This document shows, piece after piece, positions 57,771 through 64,000 of a stretch of DNA of 64,000 nt. Below the pieces are notes generated by a model. The model saw only the letters and a program-made list of their open reading frames with translations. It searched no databases and was not told the origin of the DNA. Origin of the DNA: Taudactylus pleione. Taxonomy: Eukaryota; Chordata; Amphibia; Anura; Myobatrachidae. The first letter of the stretch is position 1, and each line of letters starts with the position of its first letter. The translations under genes and the position numbers were made by a program. The stretch covers positions 13,089,501 through 13,153,500 of the forward strand of contig JAUIMM010000188.1 in assembly GCA_031769625.1 (NCBI GenBank). The letters are read 5' to 3'.

Positions 57771-57957
57771 AATTATCTCTACCAGTGTATTACATTAGTA
57801 TAGATACACTGCATGGAGCCAGTCATCTGCCTACCGATCTGAATGCTGGACATTCTGCTGTCAGTTCATTGATGTAATAACAGGTGGAAGTGGAACTGTA
57901 TAAAGCTAAAGTAGTGGTGATAACCTAGAACTATGGAAAAGTTCTGCAATATGTCAA
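57771..57957. other. No feature recognised
   Basis: AT-leaning unique sequence between the possible LTR and the MITE-like element. It has no ORF of interest, no repeat and no motif that I recognise. Confidence 0.5.
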
Positions 57958-57984
57958 TCTATCATTATATATAAAGGGGAAGTG

Positions 57985-58345
57985 GTAAATATCCCGATCG
58001 CAGGGATTGCAGCGCTGAGAACGCTGCTGATGGAATCCTGACACTTGTCAGAATCTCAGCGTCATCATCCTGACCGCCGTAATCCTGAAGGTAAGTAGTG
58101 GGGTTGGGGGGAGGGTTAGTGTTAGGAGTTAGGGTTAGGCACTAGGGGGAGGGTTAGGTATAGGCACTAAAAGGGGGAGGATTAGGTTTAGAGTGCAGGG
58201 AGGGGGAGCTTAGGTTTAGGCACTAACGGGGGGAGGTTAGGGTCAGGCAACGGGGAGGGAGGGTTAGAATACTGACCAACAAGTGTCGGAATTCTAATCC
58301 TGTCGGGATTATTACCGCCGGGATCCCGGGCACTGGCATCCTGTA
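57985..58345. mobile_element. MITE-like non-autonomous element with G-rich core
   Basis: The flanks are degenerate inverted copies: CCTGACACTTGTCAGAAT near 58,037 faces CTGACCAACAAGTGTCGG near 58,272. ATCCCGATCGCAGGGAT near the left end has a loose counterpart in GTCGGGATTATTACCGCC and GGGATCCCGGG near the right end. Between them is a G-rich tandem core and no coding sequence. This layout fits a short DNA-transposon derivative. Exact ends and target duplication are unclear. Confidence 0.5.
58090..58267 (+). repeat. G-rich minisatellite of about 26 bp with TTAGG motifs
   Basis: Five or six imperfect units of roughly 25-30 bp are anchored by AGGCACTA or a variant (58,137; 58,162; 58,192; 58,218; 58,245), each followed by GGGGGAGG and TTAGG. 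It includes telomere-like GTTAGGGTTAGG (about 58,127) and many runs of four or more G. The strand is almost free of C, in contrast to the CpG-bearing flanks. Confidence 0.75.
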
Positions 58346-59050
58346 CCCATACCTATATGAAGTCTGTGTTTTATTCTTAAATTTACAGAAATAAATCAGG
58401 TTCAGATTTGAATGAGATGTGCTAAATCCTATTTATTTTAGTTGTATTATTTTTTATATTTAGATGTATTTCTATTCTAAATTATTTATATCAATAATGT
58501 TTGTATTCTTTTGTATTCAAGTATGAAACATCACACTGCCATGACACTCCCCAACAATCCCATCTCCAGCGGAACTCACAGTGCAATGTGGCATGAATAT
58601 TAGAGTATGAGGCTTCCAATACTAGACGGCTGGCATTATATATAACAGGCTTGCCGAGACAGTATACTCAGCTTGAGAAATGGTTAGAAAGAGATTTTGG
58701 CAAAAGCTGCACATTGCACACTGCTTGGCGACTCTATAAATAACTGTTTGAATAAATGCACCATTTCCTTTATCACATTAAAGGTTCTGCAATACATACT
58801 TGCCAAAGACATTGAGCTATTACAAATCTGCTTGGGTGACTTCCAAAATACTGTTTTCTCAAATAAACTCAGTAATTACTGTTTCAGATTCTTCTGGGTT
58901 CCATCAGTGGACATACTTTGACTCCACAGGAGTTTCTAAATAATGTCTAATCCAAATCATGATCAGCGTAGTACTTATTTATTAAATACATATATACATG
59001 TATACAGTATATTTACATGTATATATACTGTGTATATTATAACATGAAAT
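58346..59050. other. No gene recognised; AT-rich intergenic sequence
   Basis: AT-rich with several TATTTATTTTA-type runs and, at its right end, alternating ACATGTATA/TATACATGT sequence leading into a TA tract. One forward ORF of 74 codons (58,697-58,921) has no similarity that I recognise and no supporting context. Confidence 0.5.
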
Positions 59051-59056
59051 TCTAAC

Positions 59057-59059
<3 letters not shown>

Positions 59060-59091
<32 letters not shown>
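59060..59091. repeat. (TA)n microsatellite
   Basis: About 15 uninterrupted TA dinucleotides. It lies at the left side of the Helitron remnant. Confidence 0.95.
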
Positions 59092-59097
<6 letters not shown>

Positions 59098-59522
59098 GTG
59101 AGAAAGCGTGTCTGTCTGTTTGTCCTTTATGCACACCAGAGTTTTGGACCTAGTGGCAAAAAAATTGGCAAGGTGTTGTAGTTTGACCAGGATTAGGTTT
59201 TTGCCTAGGTTTGAAGTTTGTCAGGGCCATGGAAGTCTACATGGTGCCCACCAAGTAGGACATGGTGTCTCTGTTTTTAAATTTTTGTTTAAGCAAGTTT
59301 GCTTAGGATGTCTTCCAGTGCCTAAAACTGCACTGATCTGAAGGCACAGGCTTATATGTACCAGTGGGGGCAGGCAGAGCTTCAATGGAAGAGCAGTGAG
59401 TTGGAGGATCAACTGTCACATTGCACCTGCACTGACAGTTACCAATTTCCTCCAAGCACATTTTCATATGCCATGGTCTCCAATGTTGGTATGCAGAGAT
59501 TTCCGCTCTGCAATAATTTCTG

Positions 59523-59905
59523 TGCGCATCAATCATGCTGCTTAAAAACCTGGATGCTCCAAAGCTTTGCAATGGTACAAGTCTTTGCATAAAACCTCTC
59601 AAAGCCCATGCCATTGTAGCCACTATCATAACAGGAGAGGATGTGTTCATTCCTTGCATCCCACTCATACTGTACCAACAGACATGCCATTTGAATTCAA
59701 AAGATTGCAATTTTCAATACAACTCTTTTTTTGCAATGACAATCAATAAGGCCCAAGGTCAATCTTTGAATATACTGTAGCAGGCATTGACCTGCAAACT
59801 CTTTGCTTTTCCCATGGGCAGTTGTATGTGACATATTCAAGAGTGGGGGTTTCCAACAGCCTTTTCATTCTGACTCCTAATGGTAAAAAACAAACATTGG
59901 TTATA
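59523..59905 (+). pseudogene. Helitron helicase C-terminal fragment, frameshifted
   Basis: Family-typical motifs appear in the correct order but in alternating frames. One frame gives MLLKNLDAPKLCNGTSL and then IPLIL (from 59,535). A second frame gives DMPFEFKRLQFSIQLFF (about 59,681-59,731). The first frame returns with FAMTINKAQGQSL (about 59,730-59,769). The second frame then gives GIDL and CFSHGQLYVTYSRVG (about 59,783-59,855). These match the end of PIF1-like Helitron helicases, whose last motifs read AMTINKSQGQSL and LYVACSRVG. At least three frame changes and a TAG after QSLNIL show that it cannot make the protein. Just upstream a TAA at 59,514 closes the frame. Confidence 0.88.
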
Positions 59906-60094
59906 CTGTACCTCAGTGTTGAGGTAACAGTGTCTAAATACTATTTATATCTACATAAATGGATAGATAGGTCATTTTCAGGACTAAAACCATGTTAGCA
60001 AACAATGTGGTTCTTTTCAGGATCAATGGAGTGGGGTTTAAAGCGAGACAAAAAGGAAAAAGATTATTGAAGGTCCATTCTTTAACCTAGCCAA

Positions 60095-60112
60095 TGCCGG
60101 GTATCCCAGCTA

Positions 60113-60114
<2 letters not shown>
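60095..60114 (+). other. Helitron 3' terminus (CTAG|T)
   Basis: CCGGGTATCCCAGCTAG ends at 60,113 and the next base is T, as expected where a Helitron inserts between A and T. The following sequence is GTGTGTATATAT, so the element abuts a microsatellite. Confidence 0.75.

Positions 60115-60156
<42 letters not shown>
60114..60156. repeat. (TG)n(TA)n microsatellite
   Basis: A few GT dinucleotides followed by about 18 TA dinucleotides, directly after the Helitron end. Confidence 0.95.
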
Positions 60157-60159
<3 letters not shown>

Positions 60160-60823
60160 AGAGGATTTATAGAATGGCGCACTGGTTCAAGTCTCAAATA
60201 GTGTTGCACTGCAGTGCAGGAAATATTTAATATAAAATCCAATTAGTGCTGACAGGTGTGACACTTTCATCCTTCTGGTGAAGGTGACAGCAGTCTTCCT
60301 GTGTTCCTGAATGGCAATCAGGACAAATGTGATCTGGAAGTAAAGTTTGGAAAGAACATGTGCCTGATAGTGTAGAAATTATAAAAGAAAAATGCACATT
60401 CTCAAATACAAATGTGCGTACCAGATAATAAAACTTTTAAGCTTATCTGTAGTTCTTTTACTGGGACTCCATGTGGTGGGATGGACCCGGGACTCCAAAA
60501 TATCCAGAAACCTTAATAGGAGGAGCTCAAACAGAGCCAGATAAAACACATATATAGTGTAGTATTTTGTTTAAGAACCAATAACGTAATTTAATATATA
60601 TTGCGTACCGGAACAAAACTTGAATCACTGCAAGTAATACTGTGTGTCCTGGTAGCTCCTTCAATATCCCATGATGGCCCCAATAGTTTGCATACAGGTA
60701 GAGTAGGTCGGCTTCAAATAAGCAGAAAATGACCCTTTCTCAGAAATGCTTTTTCACAATGGGGTTTTAATGACAGAGTACACAAGGATTAACAAAACAT
60801 AAAAATAAGATAATAGGATGCTT
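60157..60823. other. No gene; probable non-coding part of a Penelope-like or foldback element
   Basis: There is no ORF of note on either strand. The sequence lies between a TA tract and the hairpin at 60,824 and may be the body of the element whose end is that hairpin. I do not recognise individual motifs other than AATAAA-like ATAATAAAAC near 60,427. Confidence 0.35.
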
Positions 60824-60969
60824 ATCTGCAAAAGGTCAGCAGTATGGAGAGAAGCTGGAACAGGGGCCCAACGCGTTTTGTCTAAATAGACTTCATCAGG
60901 GGAAGTCTATTTAGACAAAACGCGTTGGGACCCCTGTTCCAGCTTCTCTCCATACTGATGACCATTTGC

Positions 60970-60973
<4 letters not shown>
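60824..60973. repeat. Long hairpin, 71-nt arms, 7-nt loop (Penelope-like terminal repeat type)
   Basis: The left arm (60,824-60,894) and right arm (60,902-60,973) are inverse copies differing at two positions and one 1-base indel; the loop is ATCAGGG. The inner arm reads CCAACGCGTTTTGTCTAAAT on the top strand. This belongs to the ACGCGTTT...TCATCAGGGG family of repeats, which I associate with amphibian Penelope-like retroelements. A TA tract follows immediately. Arms this similar imply a recent origin or an inverted tandem pair of terminal repeats. Confidence 0.85.
60866..60899 (-). ncRNA. Degenerate hammerhead-ribozyme-like core
   Basis: On the bottom strand the loop side of the hairpin reads CTGATGA, then A, then GTCTA-TT-TAGAC (a perfect 5-bp stem), then AAAACGCG. 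A hammerhead core is CUGANGA, stem II, GAAA, stem III. Here the first box is intact and stem II pairs, but the G of GAAA is A and there is one extra A before stem II. Penelope-like elements are known to carry hammerhead motifs in their terminal repeats, which fits the context. With the conserved G lost, cleavage activity is unlikely. Confidence 0.35.

Positions 60974-61012
<39 letters not shown>
60972..61012. repeat. (TA)n microsatellite
   Basis: About 19 TA dinucleotides joining the right arm of the first hairpin to AACTCCACAGG. Confidence 0.95.
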
Positions 61013-61014
<2 letters not shown>

Positions 61015-61084
61015 CCACAGGTCTGCCGGCACTCTAATAATTATTCCGCAACTTGCTCCTGTGCCAAAAAATTACAATACATCA

Positions 61085-61259
61085 TCCAAAAGAAACAGCA
61101 CTAGGAGACAGCAGGTATGCAATAAAACTTGTATTAGATAAAAGATCAATGTTTCAGAGCTGTCGTCCACTTGTGTGGTCCTGACAACAGCTCCGAAATT
61201 TTGATCATTTATCTAATACATATGCATACCTGCTTTCTCCTAGTGCCGTTTCTTTTGGA

Positions 61260-61262
<3 letters not shown>
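61085..61262. repeat. Second long hairpin of the same general type, arms about 80 nt
   Basis: The left arm (61,085-61,166: TCCAAAAGAAACAGCACTAG, AGCAGGTATGC, GTATTAGATAAAAGATC, GAGCTGTCG) is the imperfect inverse of the right arm (61,180-61,262: GACAACAGCTCC, GATCATTTATCTAATAC, GCATACCTGCTTTCTCCTAG, TTTCTTTTGGAGG). The loop is about 13 nt, near CCACTTGTGTGGT. It is more diverged than the first hairpin. The right arm on the top strand contains CTGACAA...CGAAAT and the left arm on the bottom strand contains GGACGACAGCTCTGAAAC, each one or two changes from a CTGANGA...GAAA core. Sequence 61,013-61,084 between the TA tract and this hairpin shows no feature. Confidence 0.8.

Positions 61263-61295
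<33 letters not shown>
61262..61295. repeat. (TA)n microsatellite
   Basis: About 17 TA dinucleotides between the second hairpin and the Tc1-like inverted repeat. Tc1 elements insert at TA, so the tract may have served as target. Confidence 0.95.
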
Positions 61296-61298
<3 letters not shown>

Positions 61299-61300
61299 AA

Positions 61301-61330
61301 CACTATGTAGACAAAAGTGATTGGACACCA
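61301..61330 (+). repeat. Tc1-like left terminal inverted repeat
   Basis: CACTATGTAGACAAAAGTGA then TTGGACACCA agrees with the Tc1-like consensus CACTATATGGACAAAAGT followed by a GGACACC motif. The right partner is missing in this window. Confidence 0.7.
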
Positions 61331-61439
61331 ACAAGCAAGCAAAATAGTGTGCTCCTCCAGCAGACACATGTTTGTGCAGGTATAAAATGAAGAGTATAGA
61401 GATGTCCGCAATACCTCTCTACATTATGGCAGTTCTACA

Positions 61440-61480
61440 GAAACAATTAATGTTTTTATCAGGATGACAATGCCACCTGT
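61440..61480 (+). pseudogene. Tc1-like transposase fragment with second catalytic Asp
   Basis: The frame from 61,460 reads QDDNATC, matching the QDNAP(C/K)H segment that holds the second Asp of the DDE triad in Tc1-like transposases. The reading frame then meets TGA a few codons later, inside the inserted sequence. The continuation of the protein is at 62,880. Confidence 0.75.
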
Positions 61481-61714
61481 TTGTTATGAATCCCAAGGAC
61501 TTCTCTGAGTAAGCCCCCTAAAACCCGGCTAGCATAGTCTTCTGCCACTAACAGCCACCCGTTGTTCCCTTAGAACTAAAGACATTCACTGGTACTTAGT
61601 AGGCAACCTGGACTTAATAATTGGGGTAGTAGCAGCTTACTCGAGTGACTGATGGGATCCAGTGGTAAGGTGAGGAGTTTGGAACAGGAAGTGTCAATGA
61701 GGCTACCAGAGACG

Positions 61715-62365
61715 CGATAGTGTGGCTGGAGAGCCGGTGATGTGGCTTGAGTGCTGATGTGTAGGAAGGTTTGGGTTTGAGAGCTGATGATGCGGCTTTG
61801 AGCCGGTAGCAGAAACAAGTTAATTGATGGTGCGGCTTTGAGAGCTAAGGAACCAATGGTGCAGCTTTGAGCTGGTAGTTGGAGTAAAGGAATAGATGTT
61901 GTGTCTTTGGGAGCCGATGATGTGGCTGATGTTTAGATGGTGCGGCTTGGGAGCTGGTATTCAAGTTGATGTACTTGAGATGCGGCTTTGAGAGCTGGTG
62001 GTGCAGCTTGAGAGCTGATACCAAAGTTGGTGTACTAGCAATGCAGCTTTTAGAGTCGATGGTGTGGCTAGGGAGCCGGTACACAAGTTGGTGTACTTGA
62101 GATGTGGCTTTGAGAGCCCATGGTGTGGCTTGAGAGCTGGTACACAAATTGGTTTACTTGCGATGCAGCTTTGAGAGCCTGTGGTGCGGCTTCAGAGCTG
62201 GTGCACAAGTTGGTGTACTTGCAATGTGGCTTTGAGAGCCGGTGGTGCGGCTTGAGAGCTGGTACACAAGTTTGTGTATTTGAGATGTGGCTTTGTGAAC
62301 CGATGGTGTGGCTTGAGAGCCAGTACACAAGTTGGCATACTTGAGATGCATCCCTGAGAGACAAT
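61715..62365 (+). repeat. 61-bp minisatellite
   Basis: Units start at 61,979, 62,040, 62,101, 62,162, 62,223 and 62,284, exactly 61 bp apart, with GATGTGGCTTTGAGAGCC, GTGGTGCGGCTTGAGAGC and ACAAGTTGGTGTACTTG as landmarks. To the left (61,715-61,978) the units are shorter and degenerate; to the right the pattern breaks at 62,345-62,365. The repeated TGCGGCTT half-motif suggests that the unit grew from a shorter one. Confidence 0.9.
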
Positions 62366-62595
62366 GGCAGCACGGATGCTGCTGGTGCGGCTGTGAAGCC
62401 GATGAAGTGGGTTGGGAGATGGTGGCAGCACGGAAGCTGCTGGTGTGCCTGGAAAGCCCATGCAGTGGCTGGTGAGCCGGTGAAAGCACAGAAGCTACTG
62501 GTGCAGCTGGAAAGCCGATGTAGTGGCTGGTGAGCCTGTGGCAGCACGGAAGCTGCTGGTGCAGCTGGGAAACTGATAACTGGTGGCTAGGCAAT
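62366..62595 (+). repeat. 58-bp minisatellite, four units
   Basis: Units start at 62,366, 62,424, 62,482 and 62,540, exactly 58 bp apart. Each begins with GGCAGCACGGAAGCTGCTGG or a close variant and contains GAAAGCC and GTGGCTGGTGAGCC. It directly follows the 61-bp array and shares the GGTGCGGCT word, so the two may have a common origin. Confidence 0.9.
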
Positions 62596-62864
62596 ACCGC
62601 TGGAGAACCAGGACACAACGTAGCAAGCAAGCATAGAATGCTGACCATGCATCAGAGTCGAGAGAACCAAAAGGAATGCTATAGTCAGTGAGGTGGCAAA
62701 AGGACAGCGTGCACAAATAATAGGAGGAACCAATTACGCCGTGCTGTGGATAATACGTGACCTCCCATGGCATGCAGATCACCTAACAACTGAGGGAACT
62801 GGAACAGCATCACGAGAAGGTAAACTGCTAGAGGGAGACAAGTCGTGACCGCGACTTGTACCAC
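62596..62864. other. Right part of the insertion; no gene recognised
   Basis: Non-repetitive sequence between the 58-bp minisatellite and the right edge of the insert. Only the 8-bp stem at 62,838-62,859 stands out. Confidence 0.4.
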
Positions 62865-62879
62865 TGTTATGTTTGCAGG

Positions 62880-63105
62880 GTGATGCTGGACTGGTATACA
62901 GAAAATTCGGTAACCCGGATTAACTGGCCAGCTCAGAATCCAGATCTTAACCCCACTGAGAACCTCTGAGATGAATTGGAGTGACGGGTGTGTTTTTGAC
63001 CTTCAGTGTCACAGTTAGTCACTGTACTTAAGGCGGAATGGCAAAACACACCACCTGCTGTTGTCCAGGAACTTGTGGATAGTTTCAGAGAAGTGTGTCT
63101 GCAGT
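62880..63105 (+). pseudogene. Tc1-like transposase C-terminal fragment with catalytic Glu
   Basis: From 62,880 the frame reads VMLDWYTENSVTRINWPAQ and then NPDLNPTENL, the conserved Tc1 block that carries the third acidic residue (E of NPTEN). It then meets TGA where W is expected (NLWDELE) and a further TGA after DELE where R is expected. Farther on, LKAEWQNTPPAVVQELVDSF matches the C-terminal tail of the family. Stops and the split make it non-functional. Orientation agrees with the 61,440-61,480 fragment. Confidence 0.9.
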
Positions 63106-63112
63106 AATCGCA

Positions 63113-63336
63113 AATTCACATCTCAGCACTGATACTTATAGTGTCTGTCGACTTCGTTCCATATCAGGGCCGTTCCAGACTCACAGCAGCTGAATATAAC
63201 AACACCGCATAACAACAGCTACCTGTGAACCATGCTGTGAATGCGGTGTTGTTATGTTTGGCTGCTGTGAGTCTGGAACAGCCCTGATATGGACTGAAGT
63301 CAACAGACACTATAAATATCAGTGCATATGTGAATT
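63113..63336. mobile_element. Fold-back (palindromic) element, 84-nt core arms, 30-nt loop
   Basis: The left arm (63,127-63,210) and right arm (63,241-63,324) are inverse copies with about eight mismatches in 84. They share TATAGTGTCTGT, CCATATCAGGGC, TTCCAGACTCACAGCAGC and ATAACAACACCGCAT. Weaker pairing continues outward (AATTCACAT at 63,113 with ATGTGAATT at 63,328). There is no coding sequence. It lies exactly where the Tc1-like right end should be, so it may have inserted there or replaced it. Confidence 0.85.
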
Positions 63337-63559
63337 GATGGAACTTTCACTTGTCTTTTTTATACTGGGTGAAGTGATTAAAGTTACACTGCATTGTGAA
63401 AAGCTTGAAATTGGGAAAAGAGCCTTAATTTCTTTGGAAAATGTTTACGCTGTACTGAGAACTGGAACATCATCTGAGGAGCACCCCGGAGGTGATAAAA
63501 GTTCAGGAGTGTGCATTTGTTCTAAAGCTATTTTATATACAGTATATATAATCACTTAG
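63337..63559. other. No feature recognised
   Basis: A forward ORF of 101 codons (63,254-63,559) starts inside the fold-back arm and runs through this stretch. I see no similarity to a known protein and do not call it. Confidence 0.45.
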
Positions 63560-64000
63560 CAGGGCCGCAACTAGGGGGGGGCTAGAGGTGCACGTGCACC
63601 GGGAGGGAATTGCAGGGGGGTGAAAATGCAGACTCTGCCATCTGAAAATGGCCGCCGCCGAAGAGGAGACTAATGCTAGAGGTCCTTATGTCTCTTCCTT
63701 GGTGGTGGCCATTTTTGGATGGCCGTTTTCAGCAGATTCCATGCGGACTAGCCGTCCGCATGGACTCTGCTGAAAACGGCCATCAAAAAATGGCCGCCGC
63801 CAAGGAAGAGACAGATGCTAGAGGTCCTACTGGACCTCTAGTGTCTGTTAGCAGAGCGCAATGCACACAGCATTCCCGTAAGTGCCGGGAACGCTGGCAC
63901 TGCAGGGAGAGGATGCCGAGAGCTGCATCTTCTCCCTTCAAACCCCTCTGGCAACGAGCATAAACCCCCCTGGAAATGAGCATGGAACCCCATGGCAACG
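63560..64000. mobile_element. GC-rich transposon-like sequence, runs off right edge (hAT-like start?)
   Basis: Composition changes sharply at CAGGGCCGCAACTAGGGGGG (63,560), which looks like a hAT-type terminal sequence (CAGGG...), though the other end is outside the window. It includes a perfect 14-bp palindrome GGTGCACGTGCACC (63,587-63,600) and a long hairpin. A repeated segment AATGGCCGCCGCC...AGAGGAGAC/AGAGACAGATGCTAGAGGTCC occurs at about 63,645 and 63,790. Near the right edge is a short tandem of about 22 bp (CCCCTCTGGCAACGAGCAT and variants, 63,940-64,000). ORFs on both strands overlap the hairpin and are not convincing. Confidence 0.45.
63689..63813. repeat. Hairpin with arms of about 60 nt and 5-nt loop
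   Basis: The left arm (63,689-63,748: TGTCTCTTCCTTGG, GGCCATTTTTGGATGGCCG, TTTTCAGCAGA, CCATGCGGAC) is the inverse of the right arm (63,754-63,813: GTCCGCATGG, TCTGCTGAAAACGGCCATC, AAAAAATGGCCGCCGCC, AAGGAAGAGACA) with only a few mismatches. Outside the arms the word GCTAGAGGTCC also occurs on both sides, but in direct orientation. Confidence 0.85.

Larger units (their letters stand above)
59051..60113 (+). mobile_element. Helitron, internally deleted and decayed
   Basis: The right end reads GCCGGGTATCCCAGCTAG followed by T, the usual animal Helitron 3' terminus (CTRR before T). GGG/CCC can form a small stem just before it. Upstream is a remnant of the C-terminal helicase of the Helitron Rep/helicase protein in the same orientation. 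The left part, GAAAGCGTGTCTGTCTGTTT then CCTTTATGCACACC just after the TA tract, resembles Helitron 5' regions. The whole element is about 1.06 kb instead of several kb, so the Rep domain and most of the helicase are gone. The 5' TC end is not resolved: a TC at 59,051 is preceded by T, not by the A expected at a Helitron insertion site. Confidence 0.8.
61482..62871. mobile_element. Unclassified insertion of about 1.38 kb inside the Tc1-like transposase
   Basis: The transposase coding sequence stops at 61,480 and resumes at 62,880, so the material between them is an insertion. TGTTATG occurs at both edges (61,482-61,488 and 62,865-62,871), as does GTTTG (61,479-61,483 and 62,871-62,875). Either could be a target-site duplication, and the 5-bp GTTTG would suit an LTR element. 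The insert starts TGTTATGAATCCCAAGG and contains two minisatellites and no coding sequence that I recognise. Several overlapping reverse-strand ORFs of 60-164 codons over the minisatellites are repeat artefacts. An 8-bp stem (ACAAGTCG/CGACTTGT, 62,838-62,859) sits near the right end. A solo LTR is possible but unproven. Confidence 0.55.
61301..63112 (+). mobile_element. Tc1-like (Tc1/mariner) transposon, deleted and split by an insertion
   Basis: The left end CACTATGTAGACAAAAGTGA followed by TTGGACACC (61,301-61,329) is a typical vertebrate Tc1-like terminal inverted repeat and lies after TA. The element then jumps from 5' leader sequence (GCAGGTATAAAATGAAG near 61,377) straight to the middle of the transposase, so the N-terminal DNA-binding part is deleted. 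The transposase is interrupted at about 61,481-62,870 by foreign sequence and resumes to its C-terminus near 63,105. I find no matching right inverted repeat; a fold-back sequence begins there instead. The copy is dead. Confidence 0.8.

Noticed and set aside
58127..58138. True interstitial telomere
   Set aside because: Only two adjacent TTAGGG-like words occur, within a degenerate G-rich minisatellite, not a (TTAGGG)n array.
58697..58921. 74-codon forward ORF
   Set aside because: No similarity recognised, AT-rich intergenic context, and length within chance expectation.
59303..59710. 135-codon reverse ORF with a Cys cluster (CLEEIGNCQCRCN)
   Set aside because: Much of it is antisense to the Helitron helicase remnant. 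The Cys cluster lies in the unexplained middle part, but I recognise no family and there is no start or splice context.
61845..62648. Reverse-strand ORFs of 89-164 codons rich in Ser, His and Gln
   Set aside because: They are read-through of the 61-bp and 58-bp minisatellites in several overlapping frames.
63254..63559. 101-codon forward ORF
   Set aside because: It starts inside the fold-back arm and shows no recognisable domain; likely chance.

Overview
The window is eukaryotic, intergenic and repeat-built. I find no gene that I can defend as functional. The transposon types on the right (Helitron, Tc1-like, Penelope-type hairpins ending in CCTGATGAAGTCTA-like sequence, long TA tracts) point to a vertebrate, most likely an anuran amphibian. 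That assignment is an inference from repeat style, not from a host gene.

Positions 1 to about 56,437 (88% of the window) are one uninterrupted, head-to-tail satellite/minisatellite array with a 66-bp unit, about 855 copies. It enters from beyond the left edge and stops abruptly at 56,437. Because 66 is divisible by 3 and only one forward frame of the unit carries a stop (TAA), two forward frames stay open for kilobases; the longest runs 2,362 codons (6,997-14,085). I interpret these as by-products of the repeat, not as proteins. Indel variants of 65, 68, 64 and 63 bp and recurrent stop-bearing units serve as landmarks. They show a layered higher-order structure: tandem duplications of 788 bp, about 1.7 kb and about 4.0 kb, a 4,346-bp-spaced repeat at the left end, and a block of about 5.4 kb repeated about 10.9 kb away.

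From 56,438 to 64,000 lies a patchwork of decayed mobile elements. In order these are: a LINE-like tail (56.4-56.7 kb); an unassigned, possibly LTR-like stretch with a ZNF143-like motif and AATAAA (56.7-57.8 kb); a MITE-like element with a G-rich TTAGG-bearing core (58.0-58.3 kb); and a deleted Helitron whose helicase is broken by frameshifts and which ends in CTAG-T (about 59.05-60.11 kb). Two long hairpins of Penelope-like type with degenerate hammerhead-like cores follow (60.82-60.97 and 61.09-61.26 kb). Next is a Tc1-like element split by a 1.4-kb insertion that itself carries 61-bp and 58-bp minisatellites (61.30-63.11 kb). A fold-back element (63.11-63.34 kb) and a GC-rich hairpin element (63.56 kb to the right edge) complete the window. 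Four TA microsatellites sit at element edges.

Nothing here works together as a pathway. The biology is that of tandem-array expansion beside a nested transposon graveyard.
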